This document shows positions 63,069 through 64,000 of a DNA stretch of 64,000 bases, in pieces. The number at the start of each line of letters is the position of its first letter. Position 1 is the first letter of the stretch. The DNA is from Delphinapterus leucas (Eukaryota; Chordata; Mammalia; Artiodactyla; Monodontidae): positions 39,001,124-39,065,123 of the forward strand of contig NW_022098036.1 in assembly GCF_002288925.2 (NCBI RefSeq). The letters are read 5' to 3'. Under the pieces are notes generated by a model. The model was not told the DNA's origin and searched no databases. It saw nothing but the letters and a program-made list of their open reading frames with translations. The position numbers and the translations under genes were made by a program.

Positions 63069-64000
63069 TCCAAGAATTCTTTTACGTTGTATGTTTACTG
63101 ATAAAAAACTGTGGAATTTTAAGTTAAAAACAACAAAAATCTTACTTAGGACAGACATTTTATTGCCTTTTGGCCAAATGTCCTTGTATATTTAAATATA
63201 AAAGCAAAACTTACACTTAGAATTTATTTTGTGGAGTCACCAGATTATTTATATTAACCATGTCACATTGAGTAATTTTTCTAAATGGAATCTTAAGCTA
63301 AAAACAAAATGAAAACCTTACTGTGATTAGAATATTACCCCGTTTGACCAAAAATTAATGTATAACTTAAAGATGAAGACAGTCAACATTTAGAATTGAT
63401 TTCGTAATCCAGTTAATTAGATCTGACTTTGAATATAGTATCTAAAGTAATTTGAGCTCTATTTTTTCCAACCAATCAATGTAAATCAAGATATTGTCAT
63501 ACTTATGTATGTTTTTTGTTTCAAGCAGCAAATAATTGTACTTATTCTGGTAGTTCATACTACCCTTATTAATTCAAGTAAGTAAATAGAAAGGCCTGCC
63601 TTGAAGCTCCAGCACCCTTGGCAACCATCACAAAGGTAGAGTACACTGACTTACATGCAGAGGGATAACAATTGTCATAGTTTCAAGGTGTACTTTACTG
63701 TATTCTCTGGTCTGCAGAAAATATAATGCGGTTAGCCAAAAAGGAGAGAAATTACACACAAATATCCTTGATTACTTAGAAAACTTGTCTTATAGTTAAA
63801 GAAAAATAAGGCAAATAAGAGAGATAATTTCTTTGGAAATTATATTGTCCCACAATAACAATGTGTAGGCTGTAGCTCATATTTTCTTAAGATGTTCACA
63901 GGCATAGCCTGGAAGAAGCAAATATATGAGTTATACCTGTTCTTCTATGCTTGATTTCTATTGATGAATATACTGTTGAAGTAATATTAAGAATTTTAAA

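Overview
The window is nuclear DNA from a cetacean, most likely a toothed whale. Eleven copies of the tRNA-derived CHR SINE family are present. Two are of the long CHR-1 form, and nine are of the shorter form with an internal deletion that is typical of whales and dolphins. L1, L2, MIR, MaLR and Tigger fossils fill much of the rest. No BovB or Bov-tA element was seen, which argues against a ruminant. No prokaryotic features, CRISPR arrays or free-standing tRNA/rRNA genes were found.

One gene is supported: the first coding exon of PRKD1 (protein kinase D1), on the + strand at 51914-52171. It lies inside a CpG island (about 51225-52350) that carries a TATA-less promoter, and it ends at a clean GTAAGG splice donor. 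Everything from 52172 to the window end is intron 1, and no exon 2 was found. The ~51 kb upstream is a gene-poor intergenic flank.

Layout: 1-6.2 kb is an L1 graveyard in both orientations, broken by two SINEs. 6.2-13.4 kb is mostly unrecognised sequence with three SINEs and a MIR. 13.4-17.7 kb holds two L2 copies, a MaLR LTR, a decayed ERVL pol fragment and a MIR. 17.7-25.4 kb has L2, a SINE, a very decayed L1 and a probable ERV1-like solo LTR. 26.6-28 kb has a MaLR LTR split by a young 5'-truncated L1. 29.1-29.9 kb is a Tigger transposon. 32-41.9 kb is dominated by antisense L1 5'-region fragments, a twin-primed (internally inverted) L1 and a MaLR LTR. 42-48.6 kb is almost free of recognisable repeats. 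48.7-49.8 kb is L2. 50-52.4 kb is the approach to PRKD1 and its CpG-island promoter. 52.2-64 kb is intron 1 with four SINEs, short L1 tails, a MIR and CA/GT microsatellites.

No previously undescribed multi-gene system is visible. The items most worth checking are the PRKD1 promoter and exon 1 variants, the twin-primed L1, the SINE insertion series with clear target-site duplications, the repeat-poor block at 42-48.6 kb, and two unexplained open stretches (6228-6392 and 50732-51152). Repeat family names rest on recognition by eye. Subfamily names and edges are approximate unless target-site duplications (TSDs) are given.
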